DNA of 64,000 nt, taken from contig WMCF01000021.1 of assembly GCA_009792885.1 (NCBI GenBank), positions 1,723,138 to 1,787,137 of the forward strand, given 5' to 3'. How positions within the stretch are numbered: the stretch's first letter is position 1; each line of letters begins with the position of its first letter. A program made the position numbers and the translations under genes. Under the pieces are notes generated by a model, which was given only the letters and a program-made list of their open reading frames with translations, did no database searches and was not told the origin of the DNA. Shown here piece after piece: positions 46,901-58,800 of this stretch. This DNA is from Eremophila alpestris peregrina (Eukaryota > Chordata > Aves > Passeriformes > Alaudidae).

Positions 46901-49900
46901 AAGAGAGCATTGCTGTAGGGCAGGGAATCATATCACAAAAATCACTCCTGAAGTAAGCACTAGCCAAGGCTTCCCATCACAGCCTCAGCAGCAAGGCTGT
47001 GCAGCAGAGCTAGAGGTGAAAGCAGCATTTACCCTTCACTGGGGTGCTTTTAAGGCCCCACACAGAGGGAAGCATTTTAAATGGCCACAGGCTGTGCTGA
47101 TAAAATACAATTGCAGCCTCCATGGCTGGTATTCAGTGTTTCTAACCTGTCCCTGAGGCTGGGGTACCTTGGACCTCCCCATGGCCCTACCTGCAGTTTT
47201 CTCTTGAGGCTGCCTCCAGTTCCTACAACCTTTTTACCCTCCCCTCTATATTTAACCTTCAGTTTCATCCCATTTCATTGGTGAAACCAAGCTCTGATTT
47301 CTAGGGTCTGTGTCTGTCTCCATATCCTGTGGGCTATTCAAAAGGATCTACTCACCTTTCTGAAAGATGTCACAAGGGTAGCACCTTTCACTGACACTAC
47401 CATTAAATAAATACTGCAGACCTCTTTCATTGGGAAGGGCAAATCCTACCCAGAGTGTGTTTGATAAATCAGATCTTTTGCAGACATCTGGAGATTGTGT
47501 TTGCAAATCCCCAGCCAGCTTGTTTTGTAGTCATTGTTACCATAATTCAGGTTAATGTTGTTGCCACTTTTTACTTGCTAAAACACATGTGCTGCTTTAC
47601 TGCTTAAGTAAAAAAAAAAAAAAAGTGGCTGTCTTGGAACAGAAGTTCTTTTAAAACCCTTCCTGAAAGTTTGCTGTTTGGAGAAACAAATGTATCAATT
47701 CTCCTATCTTTGAATTGCCATTCTGAAAATGCAGGCTGTGAGAAGAGATTGCTTGGGTTCTACGATGGGGAGAGTGTAAGAGTCTAGACTGAGAATTATG
47801 TACCAATGGAGACCTAAAATAACAAGTGGAACAGGTAAACTTTTAGCTTTTCCTGTAAAGATTTGCTTAAAAAATATCAGATCCCAAGCGAGACTGCTCG
47901 TGCCAGGTTTTAAATCTCATTTGAATTTTTATGGCTGTTATAATCTCTGATATACAACCTTGGAAACAGGGGCTCTAACAGAAATGCCGAGTCCCTTGGC
48001 ATTGCTCACAAAGGAGAGTTGCTGTAATAGGCTGCAATTCTGAGACAAGTTTGCAAGGCTGCCTGATGTCTGCATATCATCATTCAAATGGGTCTGAGCT
48101 GGGCTCTCCGCAGTATTTGGGGTTATTTGTGTGTTGGTGATTGGCTGTGTGCAGCTGTTCCAGTCCTGTCAGCCTTGGAGTACAGCAACACAACCCAGCA
48201 CATCCCCATCCACAGCAATGCTGCCACAGGGAGAGGCTGGGGGCTTGGACAGGCTGTTAGAAAAAGCAAAGAACAGCTTATTTTCTGTTTTGCTGTCCTC
48301 ATTCTTGTGCATTTGTGCACAGAAGAAATGGAAGTTCCCAAGGAGCCCAAAGGATTCCACATGCCAGTGCTCTTTTCCCTCTCATTATCATACGCTCGCA
48401 ATCAAACTCTAATTTTTGAAATAAAAAACCTGCAGGATTCTTTATTGGGACTATTAAACCTTCAATCTTCATTATTTAGGACGGCTACTTACCTTTTACT
48501 CAATGAAGCCATAATGCAACTGCTCCTATAAAAACTATTGAAATGGCTACTGTGGCAGCGAGTAGATTTTCCTCCGTGTAAAATAATCTTCTGTGAGTAA
48601 GACATAACTATCATTCACGTTAATTAGGCAGCCATATAATGGGGTGTTCAATAGCTATTACATCATTTAAATTCTTCAGTGAGCACCTCAGCCACCCAAG
48701 AACTATCCAGCTGAACATTTCTGAGTCCATAATTTTGAAATAATCCTGTAGAGGAAGAATATGCATGGCAGAGTGTTGCAGACAATTTCACCAAGGAAAA
48801 ATTAATTTTATTCAGATTTATGGAATTATTTTAACGTATACAAGAAGTGCATGATCCTATTCATCCCTCCCTCCCAGAATAATGGGTGCTATAAAGTGGA
48901 GTCTATTTTGGGGCTGTACAGTGTGTGCACCAGAGAATATCCAAGGAGTTTGTAGTCAGAGGCCAGTGATGGCAGCTGGACACAAAGACACACAACAAGC
49001 ACATTTCCCTGCACATCCTGCTATAAACCTGGGGCCCTGGAGCCATGAGGCTCAGCTGAAAAGCCCTGACCCACAGAAAAGTGAGTGCAGTCATGCTTGA
49101 GGTTTTGAAGTCTCTTGCCCTTAACAATCATATGAGCCCCTAAGCATTTACATTGTTTAGGTTATTGATTTAAAATTTTGAGGTGAAGCCAAAGTCCTTT
49201 GATTTGAATATTGTCATTAATATTCTAACCATGTTATGGTGTATTTTTGTACCTTTCAAGATTAGTTCCTCAGTCAGAAGTATGTACATATGCCATAAGA
49301 GTAGGAGCTAATCCTGAGACTTGAAAGAAATGAGGCTGAATTTATTAACTAATACAGCTGGAAGAGGTTTCTATTACCAGGCCTGTATGCAAATCTTTAC
49401 CATTCCCTGAAGAAGGGAATGGTTTTCAGAAGATTGATCAGTGCCTGAAAGTATATGAAAGTAACATGTTTTAAATCAGTGTTGTTTGGCAATATAGGAA
49501 TAGTTCTTAGCAGAATGAAAAAAAAAAAAAGAAATAGCTTAAAAATAGGCTGGGGAGCAGGGCAGGGTAGAATGTAAAGTTTAGGCTATGCTTTTTCCTA
49601 TCAGTTATGTTATTTTAGCTAATTGTATACTCATTTTTTTTTCTTCTCAATGGTTATAATGTACTGTGCCTTATGTGACTAATAGTGGAAAGCAACAGAG
49701 AGCTCTCTTCACAGGGAGAGCTCTTAATTCAGTATTAAAAGTTCTCTGTAGTTTTCCATAATCCCTTACCCAGGGCCTGCAGAGGGAGGTGTCAAACCCA
49801 TCTGCAGGTAGTGTCAGGTGCTGTTTGTTGTGCAGCCCAGGAGGTTTGTGTTTGCCAGATGTAACTGCTCCTCTCAGCAGCAGATCCTCTGCCTTATAGA

Positions 49901-52340
49901 TCCTCTTTTGCTCATGTGTGCTCATTGATTTAATTCAACCAATTCACTGAGGGAAATTCCTGCCTTACCAAAATAATAGTTTCATCACACACTGTGGGGA
50001 CTTAGAATTGGAGTTACAGAATTAAGGATGGGGAGCATGAGGCAAAGGCAGGTGAAACCTCTGTGAAATTCAGTAACTGAATTGCTTAGAATTGTTTTAG
50101 TTTGTATTAGTTATAAATACACAAACACAGTAATAGGGAAGCAGAAATGTGTGTAAGGTAGTGAGACATTGCTCACTGCTGTTCATTATTCCCTGGTTAG
50201 TGAGAGTTTAGGTGTAAAAATCATTACAAAAAACGTGTCTCTGCTGAGTCAATCCAGAGTGGAACATATGAAGGATGAAGCATATTAGAGACAGCTGTGA
50301 TTAGTTCTCCAGTTTCCCAATACTAAATCCATTCAGTATTTACTGGCTCAGCTAATGAAGAGATGGGGAATGGCCATGAATGGGTGGGGAGGGGCTGCTG
50401 AGCTGTCATTTTCATGTTTCCCAGTTTCTAAGGAACTGGGGAGCTGAATGTGTTCTGGGGAAAGGGAACACAGAGCCTGTGCCAGGTGGGATTTGTTATT
50501 TGCTGGGGGGTGGGCAGTGATCCCAGCTCTGCAGGGAGGTTCAGCTGCAGTGAGTTATGGGGCTGTTTGGCACACCTGGAGGCAGAAAGGCCTCTCAGCT
50601 GATTTACCAGCTGCAGTAAAGGATCCCGAATGCCTGGGCTGTTCGGCTCTTGTTATTCTTCATTTGTCACCTGTCTCTCTGTGCCACCAGCCCAGGATTA
50701 CTCTGGGGAGCCCTTTGACATCTCCTGGGCACTCTTCACTGTAAATACCTGAAGCCTGGCTCTTACCAAGGCCCTCCCAGGCAGTGTTTGTTTTTGTATT
50801 TGCTGAAATAGTTTAAAAAATGCAAGTGCCAGTAGCTATGGGAAGTTGTATGTGTTCATGTATGTGTCCATATGGTGGAACATGTTCTGTCCTTCACAGC
50901 ACAATGAGACATGATTGTGCCTAATTCCAATTTGTATGGCATCCCCATTAATGTCTCCTTCAGCCCTCCATTAAAGCCCTTAATGTTAATTAACAGGACT
51001 ATGCCAATAAAGTTCTATTAGCTTCCCCCTATTAATTTAATATTATAGGCGTTTAACAGATGTCTTAATTAGGTGTTACACTGAAGGCTATGAGCAAAAT
51101 GAGTCATTGTCCTGACAGGAAAGTTTCTGCTATGATTTATGGCTTCTACAGCTTTGTTTGTTTTTCCTTCTGACTTACAGGAAACAGAGTTTAATTTTAG
51201 AGAACATTGAAAGGAGTAATGGGTGCAAGATACAATAATAACTTATGTCTAACAACTTTAGCATGTATTCTTATTTCACAGACAGAAATTCTGTTGGTTT
51301 GAAATTACTAATTCCCCATAAAAAGTATCTGTCCCTGGCAAGAACACTGTTTTCCCCCTCTCAAGGGCAATACTTCATAGAATTGCAACAAAGATTTTTA
51401 TTTCTATACCAACTTCTTCTGTTTCCTGATTCCAAAGGATCTGTTCTGGAACACCAGTACTGCCCACACTTTGAGTTCATTCAGAGATGCTGAAGGTGGT
51501 TTGTGTCTGAGGGCTCATGCTAGGGAGATGCAGCTCTCCTGTGACCTCTCCCAGCAGCAGCTCTGGAAAGCAGCTGGGAGCTCTGGAGGCCAGGGAAGTG
51601 TTTGTGCAGCACTGGGGTTGGAGGTGGTGATGAACTGGCTCCCTCCTGCCTTGTGTCCTACCTCCAGTGCAGGTAAAAGCATTTTCATTTGATAGTGAAA
51701 TTGATGAAAAGCTCCTGAAAATTACACTTAAAGCCACCATAGAAGCACTTTTATAACAGGAAAATGTTAAGCAATCTAAATACAGGGGTCACTTCCACCT
51801 CCCAAACATGTCAAACCTGCCCAGTCAATGAAGGATTGTAACCTGGGCACTCAAAAATGAAATGTATAGTATAAAATAAAAAAGCACAATAGCTCTGTGG
51901 ACAGAGGTTCAATATTCATAAAGCAATTCTGTGGGTAACTGAAGTACAAGATTGAATGGGGGTCACTTCCATCTGTGAATTTCTAGCTTCAAGTGCTTTC
52001 CTCTTAAGGGCTGAGCTGTGTTCCCTGCACTGCACCATGAAAATGTGCATTTATTGACACAGATCCCTGACTGAGCCTGCAAGTAACAGGGTGTTAGTGA
52101 GCACTGGGCAGCAGGGCTTGCTGTATACATGTATATGTATAATATAATATTAACACACCTGTACCTGGAACAGTATCAGCCCCAGACAGGGAGATACTCA
52201 GGGTAAAACCTGCCAGCTGAAACTATTTATTTGCATGTGCCTGCAGCAGGCCACGATGCTGATGTTGGCCCAGGCACAAAGATTATGAAAAGCAGTTGTC
52301 AGCACCTTCAGTCTCACTGCAAGCAGACAGCTAAAACCCA
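44000..52340. other. Intergenic DNA downstream of POP4
   Basis: No gene was recognised. Homopolymer runs occur at 45172-45189 (T), 47610-47624 (A) and 49519-49530 (A). AT-rich blocks resembling conserved noncoding elements lie near 45.4-45.7, 46.29-46.4, 48.54-48.86 and 50.9-51.1 kb. Confidence 0.5.
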
Positions 52341-52344
52341 GTTT

Positions 52345-52747
52345 GTACAGAAGGCAACAGTAACATTTATTACAGAGTTACAAAAATTAATTTTCACTGT
52401 ACAAATTTACAATGATAAACTGAAACAGAAGTTAGAAGGTTGATATTATTGTATAAACAATATATGGTTTCATTTGTATACAATATTCTGGCTTTACTAT
52501 TATATACAAATATAAAATAAAAAATTCTGCCCAGAATATTATATACAAATAAAAAAACCAGACACAACCAATTTCAACAGTCAGTGAGACTGCTAAAAGA
52601 CAGCAGATACTGCTCATTCTTCAGTAAAAAGAAATGCTTTATAAATATTTCACAGGGCTGTTGCTTTCTCCATCTGCCAGAAAAGCTGCTCTTTGAACTG
52701 CAGGAAAGCAGCAGAGGTTTCTGTGGATGCTTCTGACCTCCCTGGAA
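52345..52747 (-). other. POP4: POP4 3' UTR (inferred)
   Basis: An AATAAA on the - strand lies at 52371-52366 (TTTATT on +), about 380 nt past the stop. The UTR is AT-rich with repeated TATACAAATA-like motifs between 52440 and 52560. Confidence 0.6.
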
Positions 52748-52884
52748 TCACAGGTCAATAGTTCCTTTCAGCTTGAATTTCTTTGCAGATCTCTCACTTG
52801 CTCGGAGCAGGAACTTGCTTCCATAGATGTAGGAAATGAATCCATCAAGCTCCAGGCTGAACACGTTGTTCAGTTTGGGAACAA
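52748..52884 (-). CDS. POP4: POP4 coding exon 7 (terminal)
   Basis: The exon encodes VPKLNNVFSLELDGFISYI through KGTIDL, with stop TGA at 52750-52748. The acceptor GCATTTCAG ends at 52885. It begins by completing a valine codon. Confidence 0.97.
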
Positions 52885-55688
52885 CTGAAATGCAAAAGGA
52901 CACAAACTGAACCAAGTGTGCTAATTTCCCTGTTATGGAAATACACTGGCATACCAGGGAATGTGTATTCACCTGTAGATTTGAGCCTTAACACATTTCA
53001 AGGTTTTTATACTTTATCAAGAGAAGGAAAATAACCCAAACCTCCACATTTAACCACAATTACCAAAGTTAGTCCTTGTGCAGGAGCATACAGTTGAGTG
53101 TTGCACTTTTTAAAATGGCTCATCTCTGATGAGATGTGCTTTTGGTAAGACATTGGGTTGTTAGGTGGTGACTTCTGCCACTCTATGCAAAGAGCCAAAA
53201 GCACTGATACAAACCAGGCACAAGAGTGTGCTCAAGAATTTTTTTATGTTTCAAGTTGTGAAAAAAACTTAAAAAGAATGCCTTATATACCTTTTAATTT
53301 GTCCTCTTTAGTGATAATTTTGAAGATGTGTTTAAATTCCTGTAGAATGATTCCTGTTATCCCAACATAAGAGGGGCACTTTGATTTTGTAACTGAAAGA
53401 ACAGAAGTATGTATTAGAAAACTTCAGATGCACTTTATGTGCAGTTAACCTCTGCAACCAACAACATGATTTGCAAGAGTAGTTGTAAAGTAATCAGCAT
53501 TTTAAGGAGAGAAATACAATCTTAACTATGTGATTCTAGAGTTAATGACACTGAGAGGAGTTTAAAAATAAGCACCTGAACTACAGGAGCATCTAATGAA
53601 CAGATGATGTTCTACAAGCAAACAAACAGAATACCTGTAACAATGGCTCCATGGAGATCAGCTTTGAGCAGCTTGCCCTGAATCATGTGGGGTTGCCTTG
53701 AAGAAGAGAATGGGATCAAAGAGGAGGGAAAACAATCATATGAACTGTCACATTAATAAAGTGTGACCATGACTATTATAATCACCACAATTCTGTGATT
53801 CTGTGAAATAGCAGCAATATGCTTCTCATTTAACCAGTGTTTTAAGCAGTAATTCAATAAAACTCAAGTATCTCCTGTATAAAACCCAGACTAAGTTTAC
53901 AATATGCCAACATACGCATCAGGTTTGAGCCCATGGCACAGGTCTCTGATGTACTGCTTCCACAGCTCATGCAGTGGCAGGAAGATGGCATATCTGCAGT
54001 AAAAAAAGAGAAATTAAAAGCAATATATAAAATTTAGTTATAAAAAAGTCCATTGGTTGATTACTGAAGTAGTCTGTATTTCCACTGAGTTAAGACTGAA
54101 GTTTTTAAGTTACACAACATGAAGTTACCCTGCACAGTGACCCACTGCAAACAGCTGATTAACTTTATAAAACAAGCACAAAGCATGCTCCTCTCTACCA
54201 ACCCAAAACAGTGATGTGTTCTAGAGCATCAGGCTAAGACTGAAGAGATTTCTTTTTTTTTTCCCACTCTTTTATCTCCCTGCTTACTCTGTTGGCAAAG
54301 CAGGGGCTTCATTCAGCATAATAAATTCAATTATGCAGAATTTTGACTCTCTGGTCACCGACAGTCCAACTTTATAAACTGAAACCAGAGGGGACTGTGT
54401 CTGGATTTGATTTCTTGTCATATTTAGGCACACAAAATGAACTCAACAAAAATGACTTTTTCACCTCTGCAGACAAGAGAACTCCTTTCTCATGCTGAAA
54501 TGCCACAAGTAGTGTTTCAGTGTGTAACTCTAGACACTGGAGGATTCCCCTCCACATGCACATGCTGCTGCTTTCACACACTTCTGATGTAGTCCCATTT
54601 TGCTACACAAAGGAGACATTTAAAGTCTTACTTTTGCTGTTCAGGTTCAATTTCAAACAGCCGCAGCTCTCGCCTCTGCTTGGCAGTAAAACCTTTTGTC
54701 TTCTTCCTCTTTTGCTTGGCCTTTTTCTTGGGATAATGCTCCAGAATGACAGCTTTCCTGGTTAACATCTCCTGGATAGCTTCATCTTTCATTTTGGGCA
54801 TGCTACGCTTCAGGAAGGCATGTACAAACGTCTTGGCTTTTTCTGAGTCCTGGGGCTAAACACATGTGAAAGGATGATTTAAAATTGTACAACAGTGTTA
54901 ACTAAATTAGACCTTGCTGCTGACCAGTGGTTTCATCAAGTCGGCAGAATCCCCGTGGGAATGGCAGATCTTCCCGTCAGTGCCAGTGGAGGGAGATGTT
55001 CCACAGCCCAGCGCTCGCGTCCGCCCACTCTCGGACTCACGTTTTGGAGCAACCGCCCTTTTTTAGCGTTTCTTTTGAAACGCCGAGTTCCGAGCTGGAT
55101 TTACAGGGGACACCGGGGACCCAACCCACCCCCGGCCCGTCGGTGCCTAACGGGGTTTAAAAGGTCATGCAGGAGGGGGAATCGCCAGGTAACCCCCGGC
55201 ACGGCGTTCCGGGGCCCTGCGGGTCGGGGCAGCTCGGTACCTGCAGGCGCAGCTCCCCACTCTCCTCGGGCGGCAGCCGGCGGTACAGCTGTCCTGCAAG
55301 GCACGGCGGCGCGGGGGTCATCCCCATCCCTCACCCTCCATCTCTAGCCCGGCATCGCCCTCCCTGCATCCCTCACCCTCCATCCCTCACCTTCCTCCGC
55401 ACACCCTGCATCCCTCATCCTTCACCCATCCCTCACCCTCCATCTCTAGCCCGGCATCGCCCCCCCCTGCATCCCTCACCCTCCATCGCCCACCGGCGTA
55501 CGCCCCACATCCCTCGCCTTCCTCCGCACACCCTGCATCCCTCATCCTCCATCCATCCCTCATCCACCATTGTCCACCGGTGCCCCCTCATCCCTCACCT
55601 CCATCCCTCGAACTCTACCGCTCGTCCCTCACCCTCCGCCGCTCTCCCTTCATCCCTCGCCCCTCTCCCCAATCCTCTCACCCTCCAT
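52748..55688 (-). CDS. POP4: POP4 (RPP29), RNase P/MRP protein subunit, seven coding exons
   Basis: The spliced CDS on the - strand is 55688-55682, 55293-55241, 54855-54632, 53993-53916, 53696-53635, 53392-53291 and 52884-52748. This totals 663 nt and 220 aa, the same length as human POP4. Every junction is GT-AG and keeps phase. The protein starts MEGQLYRRLPPEESG, passes through a basic lysine-rich segment (about residues 61-76, KKKAKQKRKKTKG), then the conserved core with LPLHELWKQYIRDLC, KLLKADLHGAIVTV, KCPSYVGITGI and FKIITKED, and ends ERSAKKFKLKGTIDL. The core is the Sm-like beta-barrel of the Rof/RNase P subunit family. POP4 binds the RNA of RNase P and RNase MRP, which process pre-tRNA 5' ends and pre-rRNA in the nucleus/nucleolus. 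No disabling change was seen. Confidence 0.98.
53291..53392 (-). CDS. POP4: POP4 coding exon 6
   Basis: The exon encodes TKSKCPSYVGITGIILQEF through KEDKLK. Acceptor TTTCAG, donor G/GTATAT, phase 1 at both ends. Confidence 0.97.
53635..53696 (-). CDS. POP4: POP4 coding exon 5
   Basis: The exon encodes QPHMIQGKLLKADLHGAIVT. The acceptor is CTTCAAG and the donor is ACAG/GTATTC. Confidence 0.96.
53916..53993 (-). CDS. POP4: POP4 coding exon 4
   Basis: The exon encodes YAIFLPLHELWKQYIRDLC and HGLKPD. The acceptor is TACTGCAG. The donor is GC/GTATGT. Confidence 0.96.
54632..54855 (-). CDS. POP4: POP4 coding exon 3
   Basis: The exon encodes PQDSEKAKTFVHAFLKRSM through RRELRLFEIEPEQQ. The donor is AAAA/GTAAGA. 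Tandem acceptors TTTAG and CCCCAG lie 6 nt apart, so the exon could begin at 54855 or 54849; both keep frame and differ by Pro-Gln. The longer form gives the 220-aa family length. Confidence 0.96.
55241..55293 (-). CDS. POP4: POP4 coding exon 2
   Basis: The exon encodes QLYRRLPPEESGELRLQ. The acceptor is CTTGCAG and the donor CTGCAG/GTACC. Its peptide is less conserved, so it is supported mainly by phase and by the total length. Confidence 0.85.
55310..55675. repeat. CATCCCTCACC-rich minisatellite in POP4 intron 1
   Basis: Low-complexity pyrimidine-rich DNA made of CATCCCTC/ACCCTCCAT modules. A larger unit with TCTCTAGCCCGGCATCGCCC repeats at 55341 and 55443, a 102-bp period, and CTTCCTCCGCACACCCTGC also recurs. 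The + frame at 55167-56045 is an artefact of this repeat. Confidence 0.92.
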
Positions 55689-55800
55689 GGCGTCGCGGCG
55701 CAGACGGCGCGGGTCGATGACGTTGGGGTGCGCATGCACACAGCGGCAGTTTCCGGCCTGGCCACCAGGCGGCGCCGCCGGAGCCGCGGCTGCCGTGAGG
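55680..55800 (-). promoter_or_regulatory. POP4: POP4 CpG-island promoter with CRE, NRF1, ETS and CTCF-like motifs
   Basis: The roughly 110 bp upstream of the ATG is CpG-rich. In + strand coordinates it contains TGACGT (CRE/ATF half site) at 55718-55723, TGCGCATGCACA (one base from the NRF1 palindrome) at 55729-55740, TTCCGG (ETS) at 55751-55756, and CCACCAGGCGGCGCC at 55762-55776, one base from the CTCF core. ETS and NRF1 sites are typical of TATA-less housekeeping promoters. Occupancy is inferred only. Confidence 0.7.
55682..55688 (-). CDS. POP4: POP4 coding exon 1 (start codon)
   Basis: Seven coding bases, ATGGAGG, precede a donor GTGAGA at 55681. Joining to exon 2 gives MEGQLY in frame. 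The short first coding part sits in a CpG island, as expected for a housekeeping gene. Confidence 0.82.
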
Positions 55801-55809
55801 GGAGCTGCT

Positions 55810-58800
55810 GTAATAATTGGCAATTTACTGCTCGTGTATTAATAAATCATCTGAACTGGGAGACGCTTTCCTCTTGGGTTAGGACAAAGTCCTGCTCACT
55901 GACAGCACAGAAGTGTCTTGAAACTAGAGTGGCCAATTCCTTTTCCTGCCAGCCCATTCCCAACTCCTGCAGTCCTCTGCTCAGGCATGATTTTTCTCCA
56001 AATACCAAAGATTTATGTTCTTGTCACATGGTGATACTGGCTTAGCAGATAATTAAGCACTGCTTGGTAAAGGATATTTGGGGAGGGAGTTATGGAGGCA
56101 GGGTATAGGAAACATGATGATTTTGTGGAGTGCTGCTGTGGGGCACAAAGGTACTAAAGTGATCCTTAGCAGGGAGTGAAATAGTAGATCTCTCTGGATG
56201 TGTGTAAAGGAGAAAGGGCCAGTCTCTGCAGAGTATTAAGCATGAACAGCAGCTGGTTTGTATCAGACCTCTTGGCAGTTAAGAATGTTACCACAGCAAG
56301 TAGATCTCTTGGTTTTACAAAGCATGGACTCCTTGAGTTGTCATTGCTGCTATGAGAAGATCAATTTTCATGAATGGAGTACCAGGAAAAGCGCTATGGG
56401 TCTTTAGGGCCACATGAGCGCTCCTTCACTGGATTTATGCTGCAATTCTTAGGGCACTTCAGGGATTAATAGTCAAATCAGTGTTGGCGGTGCTGGTGTT
56501 GTAAATCCAATGATCCAGGCTAAACTGGTGCCTGGGGAAACCAGTCTCTTCCAACAGCTCTACATCTTCATTTCCCAATTTATCTTTAGATATAATGTGA
56601 GAGGGAGCGAGATCAGCGTGTTAGTGTGCATCCCAGCTAGAAGGCTCTGCGCCAGGAGTCGAGACACATCAAATAAACATGAAAAAGAATAGGTGAAGAA
56701 ACTGAGAAACCACAGAATGGGCAAAGGCAGTTTGTAGAGAAGAAAAAGAAGGCTCAGAGAAATAAGGAAAGACGGGTAAGATGTGAATGTGAAGTGATGT
56801 GGAAATATGCCAGCAAATAACTGTAATGCATTGTATCAAAATAACTCTGATGCAATTTTGGAATATGCAGCACCCTGTCTTAGTGTCTTAGAATTCTGAA
56901 GCTTTTTACTTCAAGTAAATCACCTTGGAATAGTTTTGCAGTGATAAAATTCCCTGATATATATTATTAATATCATGTTATAGGTGCCAGCATTAGTGGT
57001 TTTTATCCAATTAAATCCATATGGCTTTATTTATTGCTCTCCAAAAATAAGCAATATACTCATACCTATGCAAACCCCTTTCCTGGACACAATCTAGCTG
57101 TGTGCCCTGGGGGAGGATATTGCTGTACCTCTTGGGGCTGCAGAACTGCAGGGATGGGCAGGAATCCGTGTGCAGGCCAGGCTGGGGAACAGCAGTGTCT
57201 TGGGAGAGCTGGGTGGCTGTGGAGCAACTGCAGAATGAGCTTTATTGTGACAGTCACAGAAAGCTGTAACTTGAGATGTGGTGTGACCAAAGACAGTATA
57301 ATTAAAGATGTTTGTACAACACAAGAAGACCAGATCAGGGATATTTTTTTAAAAAAGTAATTATGAACTGAAGCGAGAGATGAGTGTGAAGTTAACTGGT
57401 GTGTGCAAAAAGTCACTGGGCTGTAATCACTGTTATACTTTTGCTGACAGTGATGCTGGAAATAAATACTGTAATTCTCTAGAAGGACTGTCTTAGCAAG
57501 CATTTGAGCTCTCAAGATCAATATAGTTTATTCCTCTTGGCCAAATTGTATTAGCAATTTTGAATTTGGTCCCTAGGGACATCTGTACTGGTGAAAATAA
57601 TTTCCATTTAAAGCCCTCTGATCTGATTTCCTCTATCCAGATAATACAATTCCCACCCCCTTCCCATGGCTGTGCTGAAGCAGCGTCCATCCAGCCCGTG
57701 TCAGCCCTGCCACCATCCCAGCAGCTCCTGCCTGCCCCCAGCCTTGGCATCCTGCTCCTGACATCTCCTGTGGGCCTGGGGGAGCTCTGTGCCAGCAGGT
57801 TTAGGGCCAGTGGCTGACCATACCAAACACAGCTGCTTCCTCCCAGCACTGGCTGTGCAGCCAGCACCTTCCAGGGAGTCAGGACGCAGGGTTCCCTGGA
57901 AAAATCCCCTCTAGGAAAGGGTCTGGGGGTGGTGGGTGGGTGGGCAGGGTGAAATCTGCCATCCAGCCCGGTGGGCACATGGAATGGTTGACATGGGTAG
58001 CCTGGATCTTCACCTCGTGTCAGTGTAGGTGTGCCAGAGGAGGGTTTGCAATATTTGTGTGTGTAAGCCCAAACTCTTGCATTAGGGGCTTGGTCGACTG
58101 ATTTTAGATTGCTCTGGCTGACTGATGAGCAGCATCTTTTGAAGTACCATGTATGCCTCAAATGTTTCTTTTCCATAAATTTTTTCATTAATTTTTCTGC
58201 TTTATCAGCTCGCCCTTAACTCGTGGCTTGTCATTGTGTTCTGCCCCCGCCCCGGGCTGATGAACTGTCCTTCCCAGCTGAAGGGTCATTATTTCCTTGC
58301 AGTCCTGGCTCCTCATCTCGAATTGCAGCTGCTGCTCCAGGGTACAGACAAAAGACTGGCTTGTCTGTGCCTGACAGAAACAAGAAAGCGCTGGGAAGCA
58401 GAGTCCAAATAGATCTCGGTGGCACAGAAATCAGAAGCAAATAATAATCCAAAAATGCTCTCAGAAAATCCCAATGATTTAATACTTGGGTTTTAAAAAA
58501 CAAACTGAAACAAGGCAGATTTTTGGCAGGCTGTGCCCTGTCCCCTCAGCTGCTCACACTAGAGGGCAGCCCGAGACTGTCTGTACAGTGCTGTTGGAAT
58601 TCAGCTCACTGAGTAAAAAATAAATTTAAAATGTTTACAAATTGTGTCCTCTTATGGAAGAAATGTGCCCATTTGCAGCTTGATTTAGCATACAGAACTC
58701 CAGTTCCTCTATGTACCAACCTTTTCTGCATCACAGTGTCAGTGAAAAGAGGATTGTGAAGGGATTCAATTTCACCACAAGTTAAGGAGGCCACTTTTTA

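Noticed and set aside
53785..53812. ATTCTGTGATTCTGTG resembling a CR1 3' terminal repeat in a POP4 intron
   Set aside because: Only the tail-like motif is present and the adjoining sequence does not look like CR1, so it was not called.
55167..56045. 292-codon + strand frame
   Set aside because: It is the reverse side of POP4 exon 2 and the intron 1 minisatellite, rich in repeated HPPSL-type peptide.
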